Below are positions 36,231-45,037 of a DNA stretch of 64,000 nt, piece by piece. The stretch is from Limnohabitans kasalickyi (lineage in GTDB: Bacteria > Pseudomonadota > Gammaproteobacteria > Burkholderiales > Burkholderiaceae_C): the NCBI GenBank assembly GCA_965234325.1, contig OZ248407.1, positions 1,240,001-1,304,000 of the forward strand. Direction: 5' to 3'. Position numbers and translations under genes: made by a program. Within the stretch, counting starts at the first letter, position 1, and every line of letters starts with the position of its first letter. The notes under the pieces were generated by a model. The model was not told where the DNA came from and made no database searches. It saw only the letters and a program-made list of their open reading frames with translations.

Positions 36231-37415
36231 TCAGGCGCGAGGCTTGCGCTGACTCCAAATCAAAACACAGCCGCATACACAGGCCACCACCACCAAGGCC
36301 GTGAAGCCCGCGCGGTAGGTGCCAAACAGTGCAGACAACGCCCCAAAGACAGGCGGCCCCACCACCACACCAAAAAAGGTGAACACCAAGGTGCCACCGG
36401 TCGCCACGCTGGCCATGCCTTCCGGCGCACGCTTGGCCACTTCGGCCAAGTACACACCGTTCCAGCCAATGGCCGATGCGCCAAAAGCAAGTAACAGAGC
36501 GATGACCACAGACTTTGGCGTGTCATGCGACAAGGTGGTGGTGGCCAAAGCCCCCAGCGCCATCATGGCCGCCAAGATGAGCAACATGCGACTGGCCCCC
36601 AGCCAACGGTCGGCCACGTAGCCCCACAGAATCCGCCCCGCCATGCCGCCAAATTGCGTGACCGACAAGGCCAAGCCCGCCGCCACCAAACCGTAGGCCA
36701 AATCGTCGTGCAAGAACGTGACGAGGTAGGTGGTGAGCGAAAGCTGCACCATCGAAAACATGAACGAGCACGCCGCCATGCTGGCCAAGGCACGGTGGGC
36801 CAACACCAAACGAATGGGCTGAATCCAACTGACACCCTGCGTGGTGAGATTGGGTTGCCGGTCCTCGTCGAGTTTGTCACGCAAGATTTGTGAAATGGCA
36901 GCGCAACCCACACAAACGCCCGCCACCACCGCCATACAAACTTGCCAAGGCAAACCCAACAACAGCGTGGGCACAATCGCCCCCGCCAGCAAACTGCCCA
37001 AAGGCACACCGGTTTGTTTGAGCGAGAACACCAGAGACATTTGGTGCTTGGGCGTGGTGCGGGCCAGCAAGTGCGAACTCGCGGGTGTGATGGGTCCGTA
37101 ACCCAAACCAATACAAACGGCCCCAAGCGCGACGGTGCCAATCCAAGGCAATGTGCACAGCAACAAGCCCAAGGCACACAACATCAAACCGACTTGACTG
37201 ATGCGAATGGCACCCAAGCGCTTGACCGCAGCGCCGCCCGTCAAACTCGCCACCATCGCACCGGCGTAAGTGATGGCCACGTAAACACCCACCAAAGCTG
37301 GCGAGACTTGAAAGTCTTGGGCGATCACTGGCGCCATGACCGGCAAGGTCAACAGCGCCACGGAGACCATGGCCTGAATGACCAGGGTCAGGGGTAGGGC
37401 AAACCAGTTGCTCAA
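36231..37415 (-). CDS. major facilitator superfamily transporter
   Basis: A 394-residue membrane protein with about twelve hydrophobic helices. A conserved Arg/Asp loop after helix 8 (GRILWGYVADRW) is the MFS signature repeat. TTG at 37415 overlaps the stop of the upstream Bug gene (TTGA); the next in-frame ATG would remove part of helix 1, so TTG is the likely start and translation is coupled. It probably moves the compound, or a product, handled by the operon's TauD, FAH and oxidase enzymes. Confidence 0.87.
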   Translation of the reverse strand: MSNWFALPLTLVIQAMVSVALLTLPVMAPVIAQDFQVSPALVGVYVAITYAGAMVASLTGGAAVKRLGAIRISQVGLMLCALGLLLCTLPWIGTVALGAVCIGLGYGPITPASSHLLARTTPKHQMSLVFSLKQTGVPLGSLLAGAIVPTLLLGLPWQVCMAVVAGVCVGCAAISQILRDKLDEDRQPNLTTQGVSWIQPIRLVLAHRALASMAACSFMFSMVQLSLTTYLVTFLHDDLAYGLVAAGLALSVTQFGGMAGRILWGYVADRWLGASRMLLILAAMMALGALATTTLSHDTPKSVVIALLLAFGASAIGWNGVYLAEVAKRAPEGMASVATGGTLVFTFFGVVVGPPVFGALSALFGTYRAGFTALVVVACVCGCVLIWSQRKPRA

Positions 37416-38389
37416 TTGGGCTTCACACCGGCTTTGATGAGCAAGTTGCCGAGCGTGTCCATCTCATTTTTCAGATGCGCTCGCAAGGCCTCGGGCCGCG
37501 CTTGGTCAGGCGTCACGGCTGAGATACCCATGGCCTCCAAGCGTTGGCGAACTTCAGGGTCAGACACCGACTTTTGCAAAGCCGCGGTCAGCTGATCGAG
37601 CACGGGTTTGGGCGTGCCTTTGGGCGCGTACAAGCCGAACGAAATGTTGATGTCCAAGCCCTGCACGCCCGCCTCGCTGATGGCGGGCACATCGGGCAAA
37701 CCGCTCAAGCGACTCTTGCCTGCGGCCGCATAGGCTTTGATTTTTCCGGCCTTGACCGGGGGCACCGTGCCCGAGGTTTGGTCGCACAGCACATCAACTT
37801 GACCGCCCATCAGGTCGGTCAATGCAGGGCCCGTGCCCTTGTAGGGAATGTCGTTCATCTGCACATTCAAAGCGCTCTGCATCATCAAGCCGCACAGGTG
37901 GGAGGCCGAGCCCACACCCGCATGGGCGAGGCTGATCTTGGGGCCATTGGCTTTGACGTAGCTCACAAACTCATTCAAGTCTTTGGCCGGAAAGTCGTTG
38001 CGCGTGACGATCACCATCGGCCCACTGGTGGCGCGTCCAATCGGCTCAAAGTCATCGACGGGGTGATACGGCAAGTTTTTGAACATCGCCTGATTGGTGG
38101 CGTGACTGACATGAATCATCAGCAAGCTATAGCCATCGGGTTTGGCGCGGGCCACCTTGGCCGTGCCGATGGTGCCCGAGGCGCCCGCGGTGTTCTCGAC
38201 CACGATTTGCTGACCCAACTGCTTTTGCATGGCGCCTGCAAAAACGCGGGTGATGGTGTCACCTGGGCCGCCGGGGGCGTACGGCATCATCATGGTGAGG
38301 GTGCGGTTGGGGAAGTCTTGCGCGACCGCGTGCAAACCGGCCAAGGCCAGCGACACAGTAACGAAGGTGCGACGAAGGGATGCGTTCAT
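37412..38389 (-). CDS. Bug-family (TctC-like) periplasmic substrate-binding protein
   Basis: A 325-residue exported receptor with a signal peptide ending near LHAVAQ, then FPNRTLTMMMPYAPGGPGD and PDGYSLLMIHVSH. It is the second gene of the minus-strand operon, 62 bases after the CMD-family gene, and overlaps the MFS gene. The first of two Bug receptors in this operon. Its partner permease is not encoded nearby. Confidence 0.9.
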   Translation of the reverse strand: MNASLRRTFVTVSLALAGLHAVAQDFPNRTLTMMMPYAPGGPGDTITRVFAGAMQKQLGQQIVVENTAGASGTIGTAKVARAKPDGYSLLMIHVSHATNQAMFKNLPYHPVDDFEPIGRATSGPMVIVTRNDFPAKDLNEFVSYVKANGPKISLAHAGVGSASHLCGLMMQSALNVQMNDIPYKGTGPALTDLMGGQVDVLCDQTSGTVPPVKAGKIKAYAAAGKSRLSGLPDVPAISEAGVQGLDINISFGLYAPKGTPKPVLDQLTAALQKSVSDPEVRQRLEAMGISAVTPDQARPEALRAHLKNEMDTLGNLLIKAGVKPN

Positions 38390-38451
38390 GAGAGTCTCCA
38401 GTTTTTGAGGGGCAATTCTTCAGGGGCAATTCTTTGGATGACAGAGAACGA

Positions 38452-39042
38452 TCAAGCGAGCAAACGCTGGCGAATGACCACCGGATCCAACACCTCCAGC
38501 GGCAACGCGCCGCCGTTTGGAATGCCCACTTGGGTGGCGTTCAAGAGCATCGACACCATCACATAGGTGCCCGAGAGCACGGTCAAGTCAATCACCGCTT
38601 GTTCACCCATGTGGTCCACCGCCTCTTGCCACAGCGCATCGGGCACACGGTGGTTGAGGGACAGTTGCACGCAGTAGTCGTACACCAACCGCTCATCGGG
38701 CTGCATGGTGGCGGGTCGGCGGCACTGCTGCAAATCGCGCATCACTGCATCGGACAAGCCTGCTTTGCGGCCAATGATTTCGTGCGCCCACCACTCATAT
38801 TGCGCGTTCGATATGCGCGCCTGAATCAGGATGGCGAACTCGTTCAGACGTTTGTTGACCGAGGTTTTGAAGCGCAGATAGTCTAAAAAATCAAAGCACC
38901 GGCGCGCCATGTCTGGGCTGCGCAGCAAGGCGTTGTAAGGGCCACCGAGCGCGGCACTTGAAATCTTGAGAATGTCGTCGGCAAGGGGCCGCACAGCTTC
39001 GGGCAAATCTGCGTAGGCGATCTGGGGCAGGCGTTCGGTCAT
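38452..39042 (-). CDS. carboxymuconolactone decarboxylase (CMD) family protein
   Basis: A 196-residue all-helical protein of the AhpD/CMD fold, with GPYNALLRSP, LNEFAILIQARI and YEWWAHEI. It has no CxxC pair, so it is not an AhpD-like thiol peroxidase partner. It is more like the decarboxylase or lyase branch. It is the first gene of the minus-strand operon ending at 30968. A similar protein (GPYNVLLRSP, LNELAIL, WWAH) occurs at 48241-48852, also next to TauD and Bug genes. Confidence 0.82.
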   Translation of the reverse strand: MTERLPQIAYADLPEAVRPLADDILKISSAALGGPYNALLRSPDMARRCFDFLDYLRFKTSVNKRLNEFAILIQARISNAQYEWWAHEIIGRKAGLSDAVMRDLQQCRRPATMQPDERLVYDYCVQLSLNHRVPDALWQEAVDHMGEQAVIDLTVLSGTYVMVSMLLNATQVGIPNGGALPLEVLDPVVIRQRLLA

Positions 39043-39132
39043 GGGCTCTCCGGCAAGTCAAGTGGCTATGTTTGGGTGGACGAATTGTGCCCGTCGGCTA
39101 GGTGATCGCGGGTCGCTGGTGTCACCGACGCT

Positions 39133-39160
39133 TGATCTATGGCGCGTGATCTATTGCGCT
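39133..39160. repeat. tandem imperfect 14-base repeat
   Basis: Two adjacent copies, TGATCTATGGCGCG and TGATCTATTGCGCT, match at 12 of 14 positions. They lie in the 278-base gap between the CMD gene and the response-regulator gene, and could be a regulator site for either direction. At this point the sequence changes from GC-rich to AT-rich. Confidence 0.5.
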
Positions 39161-39280
39161 TGGTGCACGAATGAATAGATACACCATTCAGTTCAAAAAC
39201 AATACAAAGTAATCATTAATTAAATTAAACATCATGAAATAAGCATGCTGACTAAAGTCTCAGCTACAACCTAAGTTTCA

Positions 39281-39308
39281 TTGAAAATAAATTTAATGCT
39301 TGTAATAT
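39281..39308 (+). promoter_or_regulatory. sigma-70-like promoter of the response-regulator gene
   Basis: TTGAAA at 39281-39286, a 16-base spacer, and TAATAT at 39303-39308. Transcription would start near 39315, only about six bases before the ATG at 39321. This would explain the absence of a ribosome site: the mRNA would be leaderless or nearly so. Confidence 0.5.
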
Positions 39309-39320
39309 CTATTGCTATAT

Positions 39321-39977
39321 ATGCAAACTATTGTCCCCCAAGCGCTGCTCATCATCGACGACCATCCTGTCTATCGGGAAGCTTTGGCTGAAATATTGCT
39401 TAAACAATTCAGCACGCTTGGCATTGACATCAAAACCGCCAGCAACGCGAACGACGGCATAACACTCGTTGATGCATCAGAGAAAAACTGGGTGATTTTA
39501 TTGGATGTGCTCATGCCAGGACTCAACGGACTGGCCGGCATCAAGGTGTTCAAACAGAAACACAATGTGGCGCATGTGGTCTCCATCTCTGGACTGGACA
39601 CGCAAATTTGGGAGCCTAAGGTGGTTGCGGCTGGGGCTACTTTATTTTTATCAAAAAACTACACATCTTTGAATATTTTTCAAAAACTTAAACCTCTTTT
39701 TGAAGATTTCCAGTCCAACAAAGCTCAATCCGTCGCCATTGAAGATCATAAATTCAGACTCACCCAACGCCAGCTTGAGGTGCTGCAATTAATTGCATTG
39801 GGTCATCCCAACAAGATCATTGCCGATTACTTAGACATCAAAGAACAAACGGTAAAAATTCATATCAACCAAATTTTCAAAGAGTTGCGGGTGTTCAACA
39901 GAACACAAGCCGTTCTAAAAGCTCAAAAACACCAGCTGCTCACCGCTGAAAATGTAGTCAGCAACCACACGCCTTAA
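39321..39977 (+). CDS. NarL/LuxR-type response regulator
   Basis: A 218-residue regulator. The receiver domain has the acidic pair in LLIIDDHPVYREAL, the acceptor Asp in ILLDVLMPG and Lys in FLSKNY. The C-terminal LuxR helix-turn-helix (FRLTQRQLEVLQLIALGHPNK region, IKEQTVKIHINQIFK) binds DNA. ATG at 39321 is chosen; a TTG nine bases upstream is also in frame. The hybrid kinase gene starts 12 bases after its stop and is the obvious partner. Codon use is AT-rich like the rest of 39.2-47.5 kb. Target genes are unknown; the exported protease-like genes nearby are candidates. Confidence 0.88.
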   Translation: MQTIVPQALLIIDDHPVYREALAEILLKQFSTLGIDIKTASNANDGITLVDASEKNWVILLDVLMPGLNGLAGIKVFKQKHNVAHVVSISGLDTQIWEPKVVAAGATLFLSKNYTSLNIFQKLKPLFEDFQSNKAQSVAIEDHKFRLTQRQLEVLQLIALGHPNKIIADYLDIKEQTVKIHINQIFKELRVFNRTQAVLKAQKHQLLTAENVVSNHTP

Positions 39978-39989
39978 GCGAAGCCCCCC

Positions 39990-41783
39990 ATGACCATGCA
40001 GCAAACTGCGGAATATGAAGCCGATTTCAACGAACTTGCTGCATTGGAAAAACTGCAATACATGCAGGATTATGCAAAATCAAGCACGATTGCCACCTTA
40101 TTAGCACCACTCTTGTGCATCCCCTTGTACAAAGACAGCACCCCAGCTGCACTTTTTAATATTTGGTTTGCGGTCATGACAGTCGGTGTCATTGTGCGGT
40201 ACATACTCATTAGGAGCATCAATCGTACCCGCACAATTGAGACAAACTTCCGGCTTCTCCATCTCGCGACATCCTCTGTGACCTTAGTTTGGGGCTTAGG
40301 TTGGTTTGTATTTGTTCCAGATACAGACAGCTTCAATCATTATTTGATGTACGAAATAAGCTGTCTGACGATTCTTTTTGTCGGTATGGTGGGTTACTGT
40401 GTCAATTGGAAAACATTTTGCGCGTTCATGATTCCATTGAAGCTGCCAGAGATTGTTTTCTTATTGATGAATTATGAACTCACCGTTTGGCCCATTGCCT
40501 TGGGTTCGATGGTCGCTTTTTACCTAGCCTTGAAGATGAGTTTTCTTTTCTCTAAATCCTGGGAAAAGTCTTTTGCGCTTCGGCTCAGAAACGACAGGTT
40601 ATTTGAACAATTAACCGCTGAAAAAAATGCATCCAATGCGGCCAACGTTGCCAAGTCTGAATTCATTGCGACCGCCAGTCACGATCTACGCCAACCGATG
40701 CAGTCGATCAATATCTTTATTGAAATGATCGATGACAACAACCTCAAATCGAATGAAAGCACCATTTTTGCGCGCATGAGAAAGAGTGTTTCGGTATTGA
40801 ATAGGATGTTTAACACCCTGCTTGATATCAGCAAACTGGACTCCAACTTTGCAATCACACAAACCCAGTTCACGATTCACACCCTGGTCGAAAATTTAAA
40901 GAATACCTTCACGGATTTGTGTGTTGAGAAAAAACTTGAATTGCGATTTCATTACAACGATGGTGTTGTTGCAGGCGACGCATACCTGACTGAGCAAATT
41001 TTGAGAAATTTGCTTTCAAACGCCATTCAATACACTGAGCGTGGACACATCACCATCACATTCGATGACACGTCTGAAAACTTGGTGTTTCAAGTCGAAG
41101 ACTCAGGCTGCGGTATACCCACAGAAGATTTGTCTTTGATATTTACGGAGTTTTACCGCTCAGAGCACTCGCGTGCTCAATATGACGGATTAGGTCTAGG
41201 CTTGTCGATTGTGAGTCGAATTGTTAAAAAAATTGAAGGCCAGTGTTTGGTGCATTCTGAAGTGGGCAAAGGCACTGTATTCACTATCCATACGCCTTTT
41301 ACAATTTCAAAAGATCAGGGCAATTCACCACCAACAGCCTTGACCGATCCATCTCAACTCACTTCAAACTTGCCAAATTTTGAGGAAGAGGCAAGAGTTT
41401 CCGAATCAACTCCGGCCTATCACTTGGGCATTATTGAAAATGATTACTCTTTGAAAGAAGCTTATTTGGAGTATTTCACAAATGCGGGTTACCAAGTTCA
41501 TTTAATACCGCACAGTGAAGATGCTTTTACCGAGTATCTGGTCGATATGCCCAAGCTCAACTTTATTTTGAGCGACTTTAGACTTGGCACCAAAGATGGA
41601 ATTTATTTCATACAAAAACTACGCGAAGAGTTTAACGAGGAAATTCCTGCCTGTATTGTGACAGCAGACACCTCGCCTCAACACCTTGAATTATTTAGCC
41701 AACATAACATTGATGTACTTTACAAGCCAATCAATATCAAACGCATCGAAGAATTCATTTCCGGCTGCTTAAAAGACAATTGA
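39990..41783 (+). CDS. multi-membrane-span hybrid histidine kinase
   Basis: A 597-residue kinase. About six membrane helices (residues 33-190) form a sensor without a large periplasmic domain. HisKA has the phospho-His in ATASHDLRQPMQSI, the DLRQP variant typical of a hybrid-kinase subgroup. The HATPase shows LLSNAIQY, EDSGCGIP and GLGLGLSIVSRI. The C-terminal receiver (about 475-597) has IIENDYS, acceptor Asp in LSDFRLGTKDG and Lys in LYKPIN. It is co-transcribed with the response regulator 12 bases upstream and ends 11 bases from the convergent HTH gene. The signal is unknown; sensors of this shape often detect membrane or redox states. Confidence 0.87.
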   Translation: MTMQQTAEYEADFNELAALEKLQYMQDYAKSSTIATLLAPLLCIPLYKDSTPAALFNIWFAVMTVGVIVRYILIRSINRTRTIETNFRLLHLATSSVTLVWGLGWFVFVPDTDSFNHYLMYEISCLTILFVGMVGYCVNWKTFCAFMIPLKLPEIVFLLMNYELTVWPIALGSMVAFYLALKMSFLFSKSWEKSFALRLRNDRLFEQLTAEKNASNAANVAKSEFIATASHDLRQPMQSINIFIEMIDDNNLKSNESTIFARMRKSVSVLNRMFNTLLDISKLDSNFAITQTQFTIHTLVENLKNTFTDLCVEKKLELRFHYNDGVVAGDAYLTEQILRNLLSNAIQYTERGHITITFDDTSENLVFQVEDSGCGIPTEDLSLIFTEFYRSEHSRAQYDGLGLGLSIVSRIVKKIEGQCLVHSEVGKGTVFTIHTPFTISKDQGNSPPTALTDPSQLTSNLPNFEEEARVSESTPAYHLGIIENDYSLKEAYLEYFTNAGYQVHLIPHSEDAFTEYLVDMPKLNFILSDFRLGTKDGIYFIQKLREEFNEEIPACIVTADTSPQHLELFSQHNIDVLYKPINIKRIEEFISGCLKDN

Positions 41784-41794
41784 ACGTCTTCCGT

Positions 41795-42145
41795 TTATTT
41801 TTTAGACTTCAAAAGCAAGGTGTTGTATAAAACACTGGATTTAATGGCCATGACACTTGCCTCAAGTGCCTTTTGAGCAAGAGACATGGCTTGTATAAAT
41901 TCAAGCGCCTGGACGGTCAATACGGCACCACCACTTGACCGTCCCCAGACAACGAGTTGTGTACCCAGTTGTTCTTCCCAGTACTTCAATTCACCCCAGA
42001 CGTATCTGTAAGAGCGTCCCAGATGCTTGGCGGCTGCGGCAATAGAGCCTTGCACATGCAAACTCTCCAACAAAATCAAAAGCGCATGCTCAATGCGGTT
42101 GGAAGTGGGTTGATCCGAAAATTTATATTCAACAGAAACATACAT
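41795..42145 (-). CDS. ModE-like winged HTH protein, probably truncated
   Basis: A 116-residue protein containing only a ModE/LysR-type winged helix (residues about 18-85): GSIAAAAKHLGRSYRYVWGELKYWEEQLG, then LVVWGRSSGGAVLT. In the proteins I recall with this N-terminus (VSVEYKFSD) the HTH is followed by a periplasmic-binding-protein-like effector domain of over 200 residues. Here the frame ends soon after, in LLLKSKK, next to the end of the kinase gene. GAGGGG seven bases before ATG 42145 fixes the start. Either a genuine short regulator or a remnant cut by rearrangement. Confidence 0.72.
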   Translation of the reverse strand: MYVSVEYKFSDQPTSNRIEHALLILLESLHVQGSIAAAAKHLGRSYRYVWGELKYWEEQLGTQLVVWGRSSGGAVLTVQALEFIQAMSLAQKALEASVMAIKSSVLYNTLLLKSKK

Positions 42146-42174
42146 CTTGGAGCCCCTCTTTTTGTAAAGATGCC

Positions 42175-42510
42175 TCAGTCGTTGGCAATTTCTGCAAGTG
42201 GGCGACACACCCGAACAGCAAGGGTTTTGGCTGTCGCTCGCGTTTTGACCGTGCCTTTGCCGACTGGTCCTTCGTAGTCATAAAAAAACTGGGTAATGCC
42301 GTTTACCTGAGTCTGGTATGAAAACAAACGATACGTCTGCCCATTGGGGCAACGACCAGAAAATATGAAACTATCGTCGTCGTTACCCAAGAATTTTTTA
42401 TTTATCATGGTGTTCTCCACCACAGCGTGAACACTTGAAATAAAAGACACATAGGCCAAACAGTAGGCCAAATAAATAACAACCGATTTTAAAAAATTTT
42501 CTTTTTTCAT
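42175..42510 (-). CDS. small exported protein of unknown function
   Basis: A 111-residue protein. A signal peptide (MKKENFLKSVV then a hydrophobic run, ending ISSVHA) is followed by a mature domain of about 80 residues with two cysteines (GRCPNGQTYRLF and VRVCRP) that could form a disulfide. I do not recognise the family. ATG at 42510 is preferred because it gives a clean signal peptide. The HTH gene starts 29 bases downstream on the same strand. AT-rich codon use as in the neighbouring genes. The 277 bases upstream (42511-42787) hold no gene. Confidence 0.6.
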   Translation of the reverse strand: MKKENFLKSVVIYLAYCLAYVSFISSVHAVVENTMINKKFLGNDDDSFIFSGRCPNGQTYRLFSYQTQVNGITQFFYDYEGPVGKGTVKTRATAKTLAVRVCRPLAEIAND

Positions 42511-42787
42511 AATCACCAAAAATCGCAGGGATAATTCTGTGTATTCTATGAAGTGGGCTTTGATCAAACAATAACAAATACGCTCTAGAACTTAAGCTCT
42601 TAGCTATCTCTTAAATCACTTTATAATTAAATATAAATATATTATAAAAAATGAGTTACATAAAAAATCAAAGATTGAAAATACTACGCATGTAATGAAA
42701 AAAATTGCCAAACTACTTTTTTAAAATTTAGCAAATATACAACTGCGCTATATTCAATCAATACTGCTCTCAGGCTGAGTCGGTATG

Positions 42788-44005
42788 TCATTCATAGGCA
42801 CAATAGATATTTGGAGTGTCAACTCCACGACCTTCTATTGAAGTGAAAAATCTTTTTCCAAAATAGAAAGGCAATCCCCATACAAAGTCTTGCCCTGTAC
42901 CACCACCCAAACCAACCAGATAAGGCTGTACAGCCATGTTTGGATAATTTTTAATTAATTCAAATGCATTACCAACTGAAAATTTATAACCATACAATTC
43001 TGTATCTACCCCATGCAAAAGAACATCCAATTGTAGGGTTTGTACGGGACAATAGTACGAACTTAAAACTGATGAACACTCCGCCAATGATGCATCATCG
43101 AAGTAGATACCATTTGATCCTGAATCAAAATAACTCTGACTGTAACTGCGGCTCTTATATATCGTTGAAAATGTTGCACTCTTAGAATCAAGTGTAATTT
43201 TCTTTGCAGAACCGATTTTATTATTTACCTGGGTATTAATACCAAATATTAATTTACCAGAGATTGAACTTTTAGCAACATCCGAAACGGCTGGTAATTC
43301 AATGATTGTTCCGTTATTATTTTCTCGAAAATGAGCGACCGGATTTTGGACTTGCTGTGCTTCTGCCAACGCAGTTTTTGTACACTCGTAAAGTGAACAC
43401 TGATAATAATAGAAGTTGTCTACCAAATTACTACAATGCAAACCGCAATCTGTCATAAAGTTAGAAATCCCTAGAACGCCATTGGCGCCGAGACTTTGTA
43501 CAGAGTTAAGTACTTGACCTCGAGAAGAACAATCAGACGGCACACTGGAAAATGAAGAATCACCTAAAATTTGGATTGGTATATTCTTAGCCAATTCACC
43601 ATTTATCTTAATATCTGCCCTTATTAGACCGCCCCACATTACACCGGATACAAACTGTGAACATTCTGCTATATTTTTATCTAAAATTACATCATATTTA
43701 AAATCAATATTTACTGATGGCAGGGAAGATGACAACAAGCGAACCCCAGTTGAACCAGTATCTACAAGAACGTTATCTATCTCGTAGCATGTGTCATTAT
43801 TGGGCACACAAACATTAATTGTTGTAAAAAGCCCGTTAACGTAATCACCAGTCACGCCACGATCAACTTTTATAATTGAATAATTTTTAAGTATATCGCC
43901 TTGTGTTTCATATGCATTTTTCCCACCCTCTCGACCACCACAACCATGAATTAAGGTAAAAAATGCAATAACTAACAGCGCCTTTGATAGGAATAAATTA
44001 TTCAT
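42788..44005 (-). CDS. DUF3443-family lipoprotein with pepsin-like aspartic-protease motifs
   Basis: A 405-residue exported protein with a signal and lipobox-like LIHGC (Cys22). Two aspartic-protease-like motifs are visible: Asp82 in VLVDTGSTGVRLL and Asp294 in YFDSGSNGIYF, 212 residues apart. Between them is GANGVLGI, resembling the hydrophobic-hydrophobic-Gly element of pepsins. It has many cysteines, probably in disulfides. The family is recognised as DUF3443 from its pairing with DUF2844 and overall character; its function is undescribed as far as I know. Its ATG overlaps the DUF2844 stop by 4 bases. An active bilobal aspartic protease is a reasoned inference, not shown. Confidence 0.75.
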   Translation of the reverse strand: MNNLFLSKALLVIAFFTLIHGCGGREGGKNAYETQGDILKNYSIIKVDRGVTGDYVNGLFTTINVCVPNNDTCYEIDNVLVDTGSTGVRLLSSSLPSVNIDFKYDVILDKNIAECSQFVSGVMWGGLIRADIKINGELAKNIPIQILGDSSFSSVPSDCSSRGQVLNSVQSLGANGVLGISNFMTDCGLHCSNLVDNFYYYQCSLYECTKTALAEAQQVQNPVAHFRENNNGTIIELPAVSDVAKSSISGKLIFGINTQVNNKIGSAKKITLDSKSATFSTIYKSRSYSQSYFDSGSNGIYFDDASLAECSSVLSSYYCPVQTLQLDVLLHGVDTELYGYKFSVGNAFELIKNYPNMAVQPYLVGLGGGTGQDFVWGLPFYFGKRFFTSIEGRGVDTPNIYCAYE

Positions 44006-44496
44006 TCGAGCAACCTCAAATCAAACTGGCTGGGTAAGATATTCAAATCATAAGCATAGCCTTTAAAAAAGCGCATACGTCCTTGACTTTTTATCACCAA
44101 ACTACCCTTCTTCGTAGAAATTACTCTATTGGATAACTGAGGACCGACAAGGATTGGATCATCAAGATATTTTTCTGAGATTAACTTTTTCAAATCAGGC
44201 AATACTGGCCCAGACCAAGCTACAGCAAATATCTGTCCAAGTAAATTTCTGTATTCTCTAATCTGACTCCCAGAAATCTCAGTATATTCTTGCAACACAT
44301 ATCCATTTCCATAATTATTTGTAGTCTTGACAGAGGTAATGACCTTACTAGAGTCATAAAATCTATCTATCGGATCAACTCCTATTGCCGCAAATACGAC
44401 ATTTGAAAATAAATATAAAAAACTTAAAATGAGAAATTTTAGATAAACTGAAAATACTCCTCTTCCAAAAACAAAATTACTAAGCAGGTAATTCAT
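44002..44496 (-). CDS. DUF2844-family exported protein
   Basis: A 164-residue protein with an N-terminal hydrophobic export segment ending near NVVFA and a family core of about 110 residues: ISGSQIREYRNLLGQIFAVAWSGPVLPDLKKLI is the recognisable block (residues about 75-107). DUF2844 genes are found beside DUF3443 genes in Burkholderiales, and here the two overlap by 4 bases. The start is taken as ATG at 44496; a TTG at 44511 is in frame. Function unknown; perhaps a chaperone, inhibitor or subunit of the DUF3443 protein. Confidence 0.75.
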   Translation of the reverse strand: MNYLLSNFVFGRGVFSVYLKFLILSFLYLFSNVVFAAIGVDPIDRFYDSSKVITSVKTTNNYGNGYVLQEYTEISGSQIREYRNLLGQIFAVAWSGPVLPDLKKLISEKYLDDPILVGPQLSNRVISTKKGSLVIKSQGRMRFFKGYAYDLNILPSQFDLRLLE

Positions 44497-45007
44497 AATT
44501 CGGGAAATCAATACTTATAGTGGAGCGTCTTTTGTTCTGACACGTTGTTACAGCAATACCTCCTAATCCTTTGGGTGCTATTACATCAAGCGATGCACCA
44601 CTAATTTTAGATTTTTTTAATCCTAAAACAACATTATTAGCATGAATAATTTTAGCCCCTGAGTGAGGGTAAATATTAGTTACTGCAATATCTTGATTCA
44701 CGTTAGAAAATCTTAGATTTAAGGTGTATCTATTTTCAGAAGCATACTCCGATGTTTGGAAATTATAGTGAATATTTATTCCTGAAGGGAACTTACTTTC
44801 ACTTACTTTAGCCGTTTTATGCCAATCCCTTTGGTTCAGATCCGATGAAATTACCGCCGCCACTTGAATGTCTTGATTAATCCAATTGAGAGGTTCACCA
44901 GGGCAGGCTTCTGCATAATTTACCAGCTTTTGATAAGGATAAAAAAAGCCTAATAAAACTGCACAAATGCCCACAAGTGAGATAGCCATTAGAAAACTTT
45001 TCTTCAT
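44480..45007 (-). CDS. exported protein of unknown function
   Basis: A 175-residue protein with an uncleaved anchor or signal (SFLMAISLVGICAVLLGFF). The rest (about 30-175) looks like a beta-rich extracytoplasmic domain with NRYTLNLRFSN and GLGGIAVTTCQ. I do not recognise the family. It is the first gene of a three-gene overlapping set with the DUF2844 and DUF3443 genes (17-base and 4-base overlaps). A strong terminator hairpin stands directly before its ATG, which has no clear ribosome site. Confidence 0.68.
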   Translation of the reverse strand: MKKSFLMAISLVGICAVLLGFFYPYQKLVNYAEACPGEPLNWINQDIQVAAVISSDLNQRDWHKTAKVSESKFPSGINIHYNFQTSEYASENRYTLNLRFSNVNQDIAVTNIYPHSGAKIIHANNVVLGLKKSKISGASLDVIAPKGLGGIAVTTCQNKRRSTISIDFPNYELPA

Positions 45008-45010
45008 GAT

Positions 45011-45037
45011 TAAAAAGGCCTATCCTGAGATAGGCCT
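45011..45037 (-). terminator. intrinsic terminator after the metalloprotease-like gene
   Basis: On the minus strand AGGCCTATC-TCAG-GATAGGCCT, a perfect 9-bp stem with a 4-base loop (45016-45037), is followed directly by TTTTTAATC. It lies 14 bases after the stop of the 738-residue protein gene and only about four bases before the ATG of the next gene. Confidence 0.85.
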
